From assembly GCA_003168355.1 (NCBI GenBank), contig PMSQ01000123.1, positions 1-41,451 of the forward strand: DNA of 41,451 nucleotides. Reading direction: 5' to 3'. Made by a program: the position numbers and the translations under genes. The stretch is from Acidobacteriaceae bacterium. Its GTDB lineage: Bacteria > Acidobacteriota > Terriglobia > Terriglobales > Acidobacteriaceae. Below, in pieces: positions 16,878 through 24,085 of this stretch (its first letter is position 1; the number at the start of each line of letters is the position of its first letter). The notes under the pieces were generated by a model. It saw only the letters and a list, made by a program, of their open reading frames with translations, had not been told where the DNA came from and searched no databases.

Positions 16878-16921
16878 GCGGAGCTTCGCTCCGCAGACAG
16901 CCGAGGGCGGCTGTCCCACAT
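16878..16921 (+). repeat. REP-like element copy E
   Basis: Hairpin GCGGAGC-TTC-GCTCCGC (16878-16894), palindrome 16895-16916 with arms GACAGCCG/CGGCTGTC, then CACAT, eight bases before the RAYT start codon. Confidence 0.85.
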
Positions 16922-16928
16922 TTTAGCT

Positions 16929-17414
16929 ATGCCACGGGCATTTTATCGGAGACGGCTTCCGCATCTTCAGTGCGATGACAAGGCTCACTTCGTAACATTT
17001 TGTACCGATCATCGGTGGGTTCTTCCAGAGCGGGTGCGCCGGATCGTCTTGGAATGTTGTCTCCATGACAAGGGGGGCAAATTCGATCTCCGGATCGCTG
17101 TCGTGATGCCGGATCATGTGCATATGATCTTCACGCCGTTGGTCAACCGGCAGGCTATGGAGATTTATTCGCTGGCCGAAATCATGGATGCTATCAAAGG
17201 GGCTTCGGCCCACGGGGTGAACAAGGCGTTAGGCCGCAAGGGGAGGGTTTGGCAGCCGGAATCGTTCGATCACGTGCTGAGATCTTCGGAGAATCTTGAC
17301 GCGAAGATCATTTACCTCTTGGAGAATCCTGTTCGGTCAGGGCTGGTGGGCGACTGGACCGAATATCCGTGGTTATGGAGGAAGGCGTTTGTGAACCCTT
17401 TTGCTCCCGCTTGA
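16929..17414 (+). CDS. REP-associated tyrosine transposase (RAYT, Y1/IS200-like)
   Basis: The 161-residue protein belongs to the Y1 HUH transposase superfamily, single-strand nucleases that nick and join DNA at hairpins through a 5'-phosphotyrosine. The HUH pair is His63-Val-His65 in VVMPDHVHMIF, and the likely nucleophile is Tyr129 in KIIYLLENPVRSGLV, the RAYT-style NPVR context; WQPESFDHVLRS is another RAYT hallmark. The length is near complete for the group. The ATG follows REP copy E with no Shine-Dalgarno. RAYTs are usually single-copy domesticated transposases that mobilise or maintain REP/REPIN sequences rather than themselves; the four flanking REP-like elements fit this. Confidence 0.93.
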   Translation: MPRAFYRRRLPHLQCDDKAHFVTFCTDHRWVLPERVRRIVLECCLHDKGGKFDLRIAVVMPDHVHMIFTPLVNRQAMEIYSLAEIMDAIKGASAHGVNKALGRKGRVWQPESFDHVLRSSENLDAKIIYLLENPVRSGLVGDWTEYPWLWRKAFVNPFAPA

Positions 17415-17436
17415 AATCGTGATGGCTTCCAAAGCT

Positions 17437-17481
17437 GCTGGGCTTCGCCCAGCGGACAGCCGAGGGCGGCTGTCCCCACAT
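17437..17481 (+). repeat. REP-like element copy F
   Basis: Hairpin GCTGGGC-TTC-GCCCAGC (17437-17453), palindrome 17454-17475 (arms GGACAGCCG/CGGCTGTCC), tail CCACAT. It lies between the convergent RAYT and lipoprotein genes. Confidence 0.88.
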
Positions 17482-17516
17482 GGGCTATACCAGGGCTTCA
17501 CTTTGCAAGCAAGGGC

Positions 17517-19412
17517 TCACGGCAGCAAGCCGAAGACGGCTACGCCGTTTGGCGTGCCGACGAATACTTTGCCGTTCACGATCATTGGGGTGATGAATTT
17601 GTTGCCGGCGCCGAATTGATCGCGGCTGCCGCTGGCCTGATTGGTGTTGTAGAGTTCGTTCAGATTCGCGGCGTTGTAGGCATGCAAAACCGCTGGGGTG
17701 GAGTTCTCCACGGCCCACACGATTCCGCTGCTGGCGCCGTTTGCCGAGATGCTGGGGGTTGCGCCGGGGTATCCGAAGCTGGTGGCCGTTTGCGCGGTCG
17801 CGCTGGTCGATAGCTTGGCGTTGGTGATGGTGAAGGCCTGGATGGGGCTGCCCACCGATCCGTAGTAGACCGTGTTGTTGAAGTACGCGGGCATCGCCCA
17901 GACGCCTCCCGGCAACACATCGCCGAGTTGCTGGTAAATGTTGTTGCTATTCGCGCTGAACTTGCCCATGGAGTCGCGATTCACTAGGTAAAGATTGCTG
18001 TCTTTGCCGGCGCCGACGGCGAGGTGCCAGGTGTTGCCTGAGCCGTCGATCAGATCGGGCAGCACGATGGTGCCGCCGGAGCCCAGGTCGGTGTCGCTAT
18101 CGCTCTCCTGGACCCCGTTGTCCATCTCGAAGTAGTCGGCTACGGCGAGATGACCGCCGGCGGTCGAGAGCTTCATAAATGAGTTCCCGTAATCGCCCAT
18201 GCTGGGAAAGCCGCTGGGGTTTAAGGTTGTGTCGAACTCTCCGTTGGCATCGAGAAAGTAGATGTTGCCTGAGGTGTCGGCGGCGAGGCCGGCTCCGGCC
18301 ATCCAGATGGAGCCTTCGTTGCCGTTGGGCGTCACATTCAACACGCTGGTCTGGGCCAGCGTGGATTCGCTGTAACCCATGATCCATCCGGTGTAAGGGC
18401 GGATGTCGTAGTGCGAACTCCAGCCGGTGTAGATCACGCCGTTCAGCAAGAGCAGCGCCGCGCGTTCTACGTACTGCCCCGGATCGAAGACCACACTTCC
18501 GTTGCTGCTATTGTCGCCACTTCCCGGATAGGTCGCCTGAATATCGACGGGACCGCTGAATAATTCTGTTCCGAGCGCGAGATCGAGGGCGTGCAGGCGC
18601 TGGTGGTAATTACCCGAGCCATCTTTCGACATCGCCACCACAAATACGGTGCCATTGGGACCGCTGGTGCGATCGATCACCGGCGTCGAAGTCACACCGA
18701 TTTCAGGAGTGATTTGACCGCAGTTTCGATCGTCCGATGTGGTTTCGCCGGTCTTCAACATCGAGACCTGCCAGATGGCCGCGCCGGAATCCGCGTCCAA
18801 AGCGTAGACCGAATCGTGCTCCGTGGGAACGATCAGCACGTTGTGTGCGCCGTTACTCGGAACCGCCACGTTCGAGGCGTAGAGCGGCTCGGCGTCAACC
18901 AAACCGTCGACGGCGTAGAAGCCCAGTTTGCCAAAGGTCGACGAATTGACATTGCTGGTGGTTAGCGTGCTTTCCGTCAGATTTTGGCCGGTGCGCGCGA
19001 CGTCATTGTGATAGGTGAGCACGTCGGTGGTTGCGGGCGCCGCAGCATTTACGGTGAGAGTAGCCGCGTTGCTGGTAACGGTCGCGATCGCATTACTTAC
19101 CGCCACGCTGTATTGGAAGCCGCTCTCCGCAGTCGTGGTGGCGGCCGTGGTGTAGCTGGCGGAGGTCGCGCCAGTGATCGCAGTCGTGCCCTGCCGCCAC
19201 TGGTAACTGAACGGAGTCGTTCCAGCCACCGTGACTGAGAAGGTGGCCGTCTGGCCTGCGGTAACGGTCTGATTGGCGGGCTGGGCTGTGATCGAGGGCG
19301 CGGCCGCACTCACGACTGTAGGTGCAGGCTGCGAGCTGCCTGCGCCACAACCTGCGAGGGTGAGGCTAAACATAAGAAAACACAATATGTTCGTTAGCCG
19401 CTGCAGCCTCAT
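17517..19412 (-). CDS. Lipoprotein with Ig-like domain and PQQ-type beta-propeller
   Basis: The 631-residue product starts at ATG 19412, which has GGAGGG upstream and gives a lipoprotein signal with lipobox LAGC (Cys22). Residues about 42-130 form one bacterial Ig-like domain (ITAQPANQTVTAGQTATFSV... YQWRQGTTAITGA). The rest is a beta-propeller of PQQ-like repeats (for example LIVPTEHDSVYALDADSGAAIWQVS and GKVFVGTPNGVAVFGLLP). Such proteins are cell-surface scaffolds or binding proteins; no enzyme active site is seen. It is divergent from the lipid kinase gene at 19606 and convergent with RAYT. Confidence 0.85.
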   Translation of the reverse strand: MRLQRLTNILCFLMFSLTLAGCGAGSSQPAPTVVSAAAPSITAQPANQTVTAGQTATFSVTVAGTTPFSYQWRQGTTAITGATSASYTTAATTTAESGFQYSVAVSNAIATVTSNAATLTVNAAAPATTDVLTYHNDVARTGQNLTESTLTTSNVNSSTFGKLGFYAVDGLVDAEPLYASNVAVPSNGAHNVLIVPTEHDSVYALDADSGAAIWQVSMLKTGETTSDDRNCGQITPEIGVTSTPVIDRTSGPNGTVFVVAMSKDGSGNYHQRLHALDLALGTELFSGPVDIQATYPGSGDNSSNGSVVFDPGQYVERAALLLLNGVIYTGWSSHYDIRPYTGWIMGYSESTLAQTSVLNVTPNGNEGSIWMAGAGLAADTSGNIYFLDANGEFDTTLNPSGFPSMGDYGNSFMKLSTAGGHLAVADYFEMDNGVQESDSDTDLGSGGTIVLPDLIDGSGNTWHLAVGAGKDSNLYLVNRDSMGKFSANSNNIYQQLGDVLPGGVWAMPAYFNNTVYYGSVGSPIQAFTITNAKLSTSATAQTATSFGYPGATPSISANGASSGIVWAVENSTPAVLHAYNAANLNELYNTNQASGSRDQFGAGNKFITPMIVNGKVFVGTPNGVAVFGLLP

Positions 19413-19605
19413 GTTCCCGCCCTCCAAGAAACGAGCTGTAGCATTCATGATGACATCTGTCACAGGTTTTGGGGAGGGGGAGGCAGGTTACCATAGTCGG
19501 AACGGGCCCGTTCTGGGAAGGCTCCAGCGCTGGCCACTGGGACAAGTCCTTGAAAGTTTGCCGATCCCGGAAAACGCTTCGACTCTGTTACTCTCAACCG
19601 CGCAC

Positions 19606-20568
19606 ATGCGTGCGGCCGTTATCTTCGGGCTGGGATGTTCTGCGAAAAACCTGAAGCCGTTCCAGACAGACGAAAGCGGTTGCGAGAAGATTAACTGGCG
19701 CATTGGCCTGCCAGCCGCGGCTGATCAAGCAGACATCATCCTGCTCTTTGGTGGCGATGGCACCATCCACCGGCACCTGAGTCAACTGGTAAAACTCGGG
19801 CTGCCGGTGCTGGTCGTCCCCGCCGGCAGCGGGAATGACTTTGCCCGAGCGCTGGGTCTGCGCGGCGTGCGGGATTCGCTCGCGGCGTGGCGAAACTTCT
19901 GTTCTGGAGGAAGCAACATCCGCACGATCGATCTGGGAGTCATCGCCCCACTGGAAGATGCGGGCGGAGCCCCTTCGACTGACGCTCAGGGCAAGTCCGC
20001 ACGACACGAACCATCGCGCGACTCGGTACTCGGTACTCCGCACTATTTCTGCAGCGTGGCCGGGGTCGGGCTCGACGCCGAGGTGGCCCGCCGGGCCAAT
20101 ACTCTGCCGCGCTGGCTGCGTGGCCACGGCGGCTATGCGTTAACCCTGGCTCCGACAATCTTTCGCTTTGCCCCGCTGCCCATGAAGATATTCACGCCAG
20201 CCGAGGATGGTGGCTGGGCAATTCGCAGTGACCAACCCACAATGCTGGCGGCTTTTGCGAACACTGCGATTTATGGCGGCGGGATGAAGATCGCGCCCCA
20301 AGCACGGATGGATGACGGCCAGCTCGATGTGTGCGTGATCGGCGGCGTCGATCCTTTCAAACTCGCGTGTATGTTCCCCACGATTTACTTTGGACGCCAC
20401 CTCAGAATCCGCGAAGTGGAGTACTTTCAGGCGGCGCGCCTGCGGGTGGAAACCGAGAAGCCGCTCGACATTTATGCCGACGGGGAGTACATCTGCCGCA
20501 CGCCGGTCGAGGTTAGCGCTGAACGCGGCGTACTGCGGGTTGTTCATCCGTCACAGACAAGTTTCTAG
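19606..20568 (+). CDS. YegS/diacylglycerol kinase-family lipid kinase
   Basis: The family phosphorylates diacylglycerol or related lipids with ATP at the membrane. The nucleotide-binding motif is LLFGGDGTIHRHL, followed by LVVPAGSGNDFARALG and, later, YFCSVAGVGLDAEVARR and NTAIYGGGMKIAPQARMDDGQLDV, all canonical. I start at ATG 19606 (320 residues). Between IDLGVI and HYFCSVAG there are about 30 extra residues (AGGAPSTDAQGKSARHEPS...) whose DNA is repeat-like (19970-19995 and 20021-20048). The TAG stop lies inside a heptad inverted repeat. It could be monocistronic; the next gene is the four-helix-bundle gene. Confidence 0.88.
   Translation: MRAAVIFGLGCSAKNLKPFQTDESGCEKINWRIGLPAAADQADIILLFGGDGTIHRHLSQLVKLGLPVLVVPAGSGNDFARALGLRGVRDSLAAWRNFCSGGSNIRTIDLGVIAPLEDAGGAPSTDAQGKSARHEPSRDSVLGTPHYFCSVAGVGLDAEVARRANTLPRWLRGHGGYALTLAPTIFRFAPLPMKIFTPAEDGGWAIRSDQPTMLAAFANTAIYGGGMKIAPQARMDDGQLDVCVIGGVDPFKLACMFPTIYFGRHLRIREVEYFQAARLRVETEKPLDIYADGEYICRTPVEVSAERGVLRVVHPSQTSF
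19970..20048. repeat. Repeat DNA inserted in frame inside the lipid kinase gene
   Basis: 19970-19995 is a CCCCTTCGACTGACGCTCAG-type sequence that looks like a dispersed intergenic repeat, and 20021-20048 is four heptads (ACTCGGT twice, ACTCCGC, ACTATTT). Together they encode most of the extra residues in the kinase without breaking the frame. Confidence 0.55.
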
Positions 20569-20587
20569 TTTCCGGTTTCTAGTTTCC
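20561..20587 (+). repeat. Left heptad inverted repeat of the four-helix-bundle cassette
   Basis: Four units of GTTTCNN (such as GTTTCTA and GTTTCCG). It contains the TAG stop codon of the upstream lipid kinase. 26 of 27 bases pair with 21011-21037. Confidence 0.8.
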
Positions 20588-20635
20588 TGTAGTGCGGTTC
20601 TCTTGCCGTTCCATCCGGATACTGAGGAGCCACTT

Positions 20636-21019
20636 ATGGGATATTCCTATCGAGACCTTGTTGTTTGGCAAAAGGCGATCACGATGGTCACAGAGGTCTA
20701 CCGCGCCACACAGTCTTTTCCCCGGGAAGAGATTTACGGGTTGACTAGCCAGTTGCGACGGTCGGCGGTTTCGGTGGCCAGCAACATTGCGGAAGGCCAA
20801 GGCAGGATTTCCAAGCCTGAGTTTCGCCAGTTCCTAGGCATCGCCCGCGGATCGTTGATCGAAATGGAGACTCAAATCGTCATCGCCTGCAATCTTGGCT
20901 ATGTGAAAAGTGAGACCGCAGATCGCCTGTCAATTTGCTCAGGAGAGGTGAGCCGTCTTCTCCATGGCCTGATGCAGTCGCTCCAGCCACACGAAATATT
21001 GCGCAGAACCGGAAACTAG
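20636..21019 (+). CDS. Four-helix-bundle protein of the 23S rRNA intervening-sequence (IVP) family
   Basis: The 127-residue protein has the family signature: a YRDLVVWQKAITMV start, then EEIYGLTSQLRRSAVSVASNIAEG and LGIARGSLIEMETQIVIACNLG. Four amphipathic helices are evident. The family was first seen encoded in intervening sequences of 23S rRNA genes, is also found as lone chromosomal genes, and is related to the Avd accessory protein of diversity-generating retroelements; its biochemical role is not settled. The ATG at 20636 has GAGGAG upstream. The gene is enclosed by a near-perfect 27-bp inverted repeat, and its TAG stop is inside the right copy, so gene and repeats look like one cassette inserted between the lipid kinase and sppA. 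Confidence 0.9.
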   Translation: MGYSYRDLVVWQKAITMVTEVYRATQSFPREEIYGLTSQLRRSAVSVASNIAEGQGRISKPEFRQFLGIARGSLIEMETQIVIACNLGYVKSETADRLSICSGEVSRLLHGLMQSLQPHEILRRTGN

Positions 21020-21037
21020 AAACCGGAAACTGGAAAC
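21011..21037 (-). repeat. Right heptad inverted repeat of the four-helix-bundle cassette
   Basis: Four units of GGAAACN/AGAAACN type, the reverse complement of the left repeat with one mismatch. Contains the stop codon of the four-helix-bundle gene. Confidence 0.8.
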
Positions 21038-21068
21038 GTCCGACTCCCTCCGGTGCTAAACTTGCCCC

Positions 21069-21980
21069 ATGCCTGAACGACGTTCGCGCACCCTGCTCTG
21101 GATTCTGATTGGAGGAGGAGCATTCTTCCTCTTTGTGCTGGCCGTGTTTTCTCTGGTTTACCTGACGCTGCACGCAGGCAGCGGCGAAGCCACCTTCGGC
21201 GGCTTCGGCGACCGCATCGGCGTGGTCGACCTGGACGGCGTCATTTTCTCGCCGCAGCCGGTGGTCGGCGAACTCAAGAAGTTTGCAGACGATTCTTCTA
21301 TCAAAGCCATCATCCTGCACGTGAACTCACCCGGCGGCGGCGTGGCTGCGTCGGAAGAGATCTATCGCGAGGTCAAACGCATTCGCGAGGAACAAAAGAA
21401 ACACATCGTGGTTTCGATTGAGACCGTGGGCGCCAGCGGCGCGTACTATATCGCGTCCGCCTCGAACAAGATTTATGCGGACAACGGCAGCATCGTGGGC
21501 TCGATCGGCGTCATCGCCGAATGGGTGAACTATGGCGACCTGCTGAAGTGGGCCAAGCTGAAAAGTATCGTATTCAAGACAGGGGAGTTTAAGGACACGG
21601 GCAACCCTACCCGCGACCTCACTCCGGCCGAGCAGGCCTACATGCAGTCGCTGATCGATAACATGTTCGGGCAGTTCGTTAAGGCCGTGGCCGATGGCCG
21701 GGGCATGAAGTTCGACGACGTGAAAGCAATCGCCAACGGCAAAGTGTGGACCGGCGCGCAGGCGCTCGACATGAAGCTGATCGATAACGTCGGCGACTTC
21801 GAAGCCGCGGTCAAAGATACGGCGAAATCGGTCGGCATTTCGGGCGAACCGACGCTGGTACACCCGGAGAAAGATCGCAAGACGCTGCTCGATCTGATGC
21901 TGGGCGATGTTTCGCAATATCTGCCCAACACCGAGAAAATGCTGGAGCAGCATGTTGGGTTCTATTATTTGTGGAAGTAG
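21069..21980 (+). CDS. sppA: Signal peptide peptidase SppA (short, 36K type)
   Basis: A membrane-anchored serine protease that cleaves residual signal peptides. The 303-residue protein has one N-terminal helix (about 8-33) and a single S49 protease domain. The nucleophile Ser is in ETVGASGAYYIASA and the general base Lys is in KTGEFKDTGNP, with the substrate/oxyanion region at HVNSPGGGVAASEEI. The length corresponds to the short bacterial form, which oligomerises, rather than the long E. coli form. The start codon is 31 bases past the right inverted repeat of the upstream cassette. Its TAG stop is directly followed by a heptad array. Confidence 0.93.
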   Translation: MPERRSRTLLWILIGGGAFFLFVLAVFSLVYLTLHAGSGEATFGGFGDRIGVVDLDGVIFSPQPVVGELKKFADDSSIKAIILHVNSPGGGVAASEEIYREVKRIREEQKKHIVVSIETVGASGAYYIASASNKIYADNGSIVGSIGVIAEWVNYGDLLKWAKLKSIVFKTGEFKDTGNPTRDLTPAEQAYMQSLIDNMFGQFVKAVADGRGMKFDDVKAIANGKVWTGAQALDMKLIDNVGDFEAAVKDTAKSVGISGEPTLVHPEKDRKTLLDLMLGDVSQYLPNTEKMLEQHVGFYYLWK

Positions 21981-22092
21981 GAAGCGGGTCTTAGGTCAAC
22001 GGTGCCAGGTTTCGGGACTATTCTGTGCCGCAATCCAGGCCCTCGCAATGACATCGGCCTAAGACCTAACGCCTAAGACCGGAAGACCCGAC
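21981..22092. repeat. Heptad array filling the sppA 3' gap
   Basis: Starting immediately after the sppA stop, 7-base units beginning G(A/T) run onward (for example GTCTTAG, GTCAACG, GTGCCAG, GTTTCGG). At 22058-22085 inverted units appear in the same phase (CCTAAGA twice, CCTAACG between them). The outer parts are partly complementary. Confidence 0.65.
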
Positions 22093-22165
22093 TCTCCCCC
22101 GTGACTTGCATACAACCCGTGAAATTTGAGAAGGTTATGAAGGTCTCGGGGGCAAAGAGGACACC

Positions 22166-22498
22166 ATGACAAAAGCCGATCTGATCGATGAAGTCTCGCG
22201 TTTAGCGGAACTTACGCGCAAAGACAGCGAAGTGATTGTAGAGACGATCTTTGACAGCGTGGTGCGGTCGCTGCGCGCGGGCGACAAAATCGAGATCCGC
22301 GGCTTCGGCAGCTTCCGCACCCGGCAGCGCAAGCCTCGCATGGGGCGCAATCCCAAGACCGGAGAAAAGGTCGAAGTGCCCGCCAAGAAGATTCCTTTCT
22401 TCAAGCCCAGCAAAGAGTTGAAGGATCTGGTGAATGAAGGAATCGCGGATGCGGCGACACTTCCGGTACCACCGGCGGCTGCACCGCCCACGGCATAG
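22166..22498 (+). CDS. HU/IHF-family DNA-binding protein
   Basis: The 110-residue protein begins MTKADLIDEVSRLAELTRKD and contains the beta-arm region KIEIRGFGSFRTRQRKPRMGRNPKTGE, with the arm-tip RNP that intercalates and bends DNA. The C-terminal helix KKIPFFKPSKELKDLVN completes the fold; a Pro/Ala tail of about 18 residues is extra to the usual 90-95 residues. HU/IHF proteins act as dimers in nucleoid architecture, replication and recombination. The sequence style is closer to IHF-alpha. The upstream AAGAGGACACC gives a ribosome site. It is convergent with pgeF. Confidence 0.92.
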   Translation: MTKADLIDEVSRLAELTRKDSEVIVETIFDSVVRSLRAGDKIEIRGFGSFRTRQRKPRMGRNPKTGEKVEVPAKKIPFFKPSKELKDLVNEGIADAATLPVPPAAAPPTA

Positions 22499-22500
22499 GA

Positions 22501-22593
22501 GTAAAGCAGAAGTCAGAAGTCACAAAGCAGAAGTAAGAAAAGATTCACTTGCTTCTGCGTTCTGCCTTTTGACTTTTGCCTTCCCCCTTCATC
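22501..22593. repeat. Heptad array filling a convergent intergenic gap; possible bidirectional terminator
   Basis: Thirteen nearly contiguous heptamers occupy the whole space between the stop codons of the HU/IHF gene and pgeF. The left half is purine-rich (AGAAGTC, ACAAAGC, AGAAGTA) and the right half is its imperfect complement (CTTCTGC, CTTTTGA, CTTTTGC). 22505-22537 and 22548-22580 pair at 26 of 33 positions. Confidence 0.75.
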
Positions 22594-23497
22594 CCCGGAT
22601 TCCTACCACGCCCATCATCCGTCCAGTCCTGCCCTTCTCGGCGCGATAGGAAAATAACAAGTCAGTGCGGCAACTCGTGCATAGCGGCGAGGCTTCGATA
22701 CTTCTCGCCGGCACACCCACAGCCAGCAGTTGTTGGCGATTGGCTTCCACCAGATCGAGAAAAATCTTCCTGGGCAAGTCGCTGTGGCCGGGAGCGCGCG
22801 CCGTAAGGAACAACATGGGATATTTTTCGCGCACTGGATCGGACTCTTCGACTTCACGGAACAGCTTCGCCGCATACGCGAACTGCGACTCGAACTGAGC
22901 ACGCACTTCTTCGCCCACTTCATAACAGCAGCCGCGAACGCCAGGACCAATCGCGGCCTTGAGATCGCGAGGCCGGCTGCCGAAGCATCGGCGCATCTCA
23001 CCCACACCTTTCTCCACGATGCGTTTCACCGTGCCCCGCCAGCCGGCATGAAACACACCCACGGCGCGGCGCTTGGGGTCGACAAGAATGACGGGCAGGC
23101 AATCGGCGGTCTGAATGCCGAGCAACAAGCCAGGAGTTGCGGTGATCAAGCCATCGCCGGCTAAAAGCGCTTTAGCAGGCGAGTCGACGAATCTGACGAT
23201 GTCGGAATGAACCTGGCGCAAGGTGACTAGCGGCCAAGGCTTGGTTTTGTTATTCGAGTCGCCATTGGCGCCGAGCTTGCTGAGAAACATAGCGCGATTA
23301 CGCTCGACTGCCGCTTTGGAGTCGTCTTTGGTGAACCCGAGATTGAGCACGCTGCCGCCGTATGCGCGCGAACTTCCTCCCTGCCGCGTGGAGAATCCGT
23401 GGATGAGCCAAGGGAGCATGCTCAGGTGGTTGGCGTGAAGAATGTTGACTTTATCTTGATCTTGTTTGGAAACGCGCTTGGAAACTTGCTTCGGCAC
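22589..23497 (-). CDS. pgeF: YfiH/PgeF-family multicopper-like oxidase / nucleoside phosphorylase fold protein
   Basis: The 302-residue protein belongs to the DUF152/LACC1 family, reported to act on purine nucleosides and, in bacteria, to clear wrongly incorporated L-Ser from peptidoglycan precursors. Metal-binding residues are visible as His in VTLRQVHSD, Cys in GIQTADCLPVIL and His in VGVFHAGWRG; SPLCTSCRTDLLFSYR is the usual C-terminal block. A GTG at 23497 is the listed start; the first 25 residues (lysine-rich) may be extra, since homologues begin close to LPWLIHGFSTRQGG. It is convergent with the HU/IHF gene. Confidence 0.88.
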   Translation of the reverse strand: MPKQVSKRVSKQDQDKVNILHANHLSMLPWLIHGFSTRQGGSSRAYGGSVLNLGFTKDDSKAAVERNRAMFLSKLGANGDSNNKTKPWPLVTLRQVHSDIVRFVDSPAKALLAGDGLITATPGLLLGIQTADCLPVILVDPKRRAVGVFHAGWRGTVKRIVEKGVGEMRRCFGSRPRDLKAAIGPGVRGCCYEVGEEVRAQFESQFAYAAKLFREVEESDPVREKYPMLFLTARAPGHSDLPRKIFLDLVEANRQQLLAVGVPARSIEASPLCTSCRTDLLFSYRAEKGRTGRMMGVVGIRG

Positions 23498-23539
23498 CTG
23501 ACCATGTTACCCGACGCGCGTTCGCTGCGATAAGCGGAC

Positions 23540-23971
23540 TCAGGTCGCTAGCGAGTGCCGGGCGGCCCAACGTTGCCTTATTCCGACCAGAAGCTTTTCC
23601 TTGTCCTCTCGCATTTGCCGGACGAGGGCTTGGTTGCCAGTATCTTCATGGGCGGCGGCCCAGAGCACCATTTCCGTGAGCACTGGCGCCAGATCGATTC
23701 CCTTCGCGGTTAGGAAGTAAATCAGCTTGCGTCCGTCCGATGGATCTGGCTCCGACGCGATAATCCCGTATTCCGTCAGCTTCCGGAGACGATCCGCCAG
23801 GATATTGGTGGCGATCCCTTCATAGCATTGCATGAATTCCTTGTAGCTGCGAAAACCCTGGAGCATCATGTCGCGGATGATCAGCAGCGACCAGCGGTCG
23901 CCCAACATTTCGACCGAGGCATTCAGCGGGCAACCCGAGCGGCGCTTTGCAGATGTTTTGTTTCGCAGCAT
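23540..23971 (-). CDS. HxlR-family transcriptional regulator
   Basis: A 143-residue winged-helix regulator. The family Cys is present (RSGCPLNASVEMLGDRWSLLIIRDM), followed by the recognition region YEGIATNILADRLRKLTEYGII and the wing SDGRKLIYFLTAKG. I start at ATG 23971, which has GGAG just upstream; a longer frame from 24007 would begin inside the palindrome at 23993-24009. HxlR proteins often sense electrophiles or oxidants through the N-terminal Cys and regulate a divergent neighbour. Here the divergent genes are the two secreted paralogues at 24086 and 24866 and then a set of small detoxification-type genes. Confidence 0.9.
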   Translation of the reverse strand: MLRNKTSAKRRSGCPLNASVEMLGDRWSLLIIRDMMLQGFRSYKEFMQCYEGIATNILADRLRKLTEYGIIASEPDPSDGRKLIYFLTAKGIDLAPVLTEMVLWAAAHEDTGNQALVRQMREDKEKLLVGIRQRWAARHSLAT

Positions 23972-23992
23972 CTTTCTCCATAATAAATTATT

Positions 23993-24009
23993 ACTTGCAA
24001 TTCGCAAGT
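23993..24009. promoter_or_regulatory. Candidate HxlR operator
   Basis: A perfect inverted repeat ACTTGC-AATTC-GCAAGT between the divergent regulator and secreted-protein genes, 22 bases from the regulator start. Position and symmetry suit autoregulation plus control of the divergent unit. Confidence 0.5.
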
Positions 24010-24085
24010 GAAATGTGAATACTGTTCAACACGGGCTGAAAGTTCGTTAATTTGGGCGTTGTCCCCGTATCACGGGAGAAAATCA

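Larger units (their letters stand above)
16598..16950 (+). repeat. Two tandem about 176-bp units upstream of the RAYT gene
   Basis: Units 16598-16773 and 16774-about 16950 match at most positions over their whole length. Each starts CTCGCCAAGG, contains a CCGG...CCGG hairpin, a CTAGACTTC segment, a REP-like element (D or E) and ends at an ATGCCAC. In the second unit that ATG is the RAYT start; in the first it opens a remnant that is soon lost. Confidence 0.75.
16558..17481 (+). mobile_element. RAYT-REP island
   Basis: A REP-associated tyrosine transposase gene is bordered by one inverted REP-like element on the left (copy C), two tandem ones just upstream (D, E) and one downstream (F). Related elements (A, B, G) are scattered through the window. 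This is the arrangement expected of a RAYT and the REP sequences it acts on. Confidence 0.75.

Noticed and set aside
16558..17481. Possible CRISPR array from regularly recurring palindromes
   Set aside because: Spacing is irregular, copies occur in both orientations, and no cas gene is present; a RAYT explains them better.
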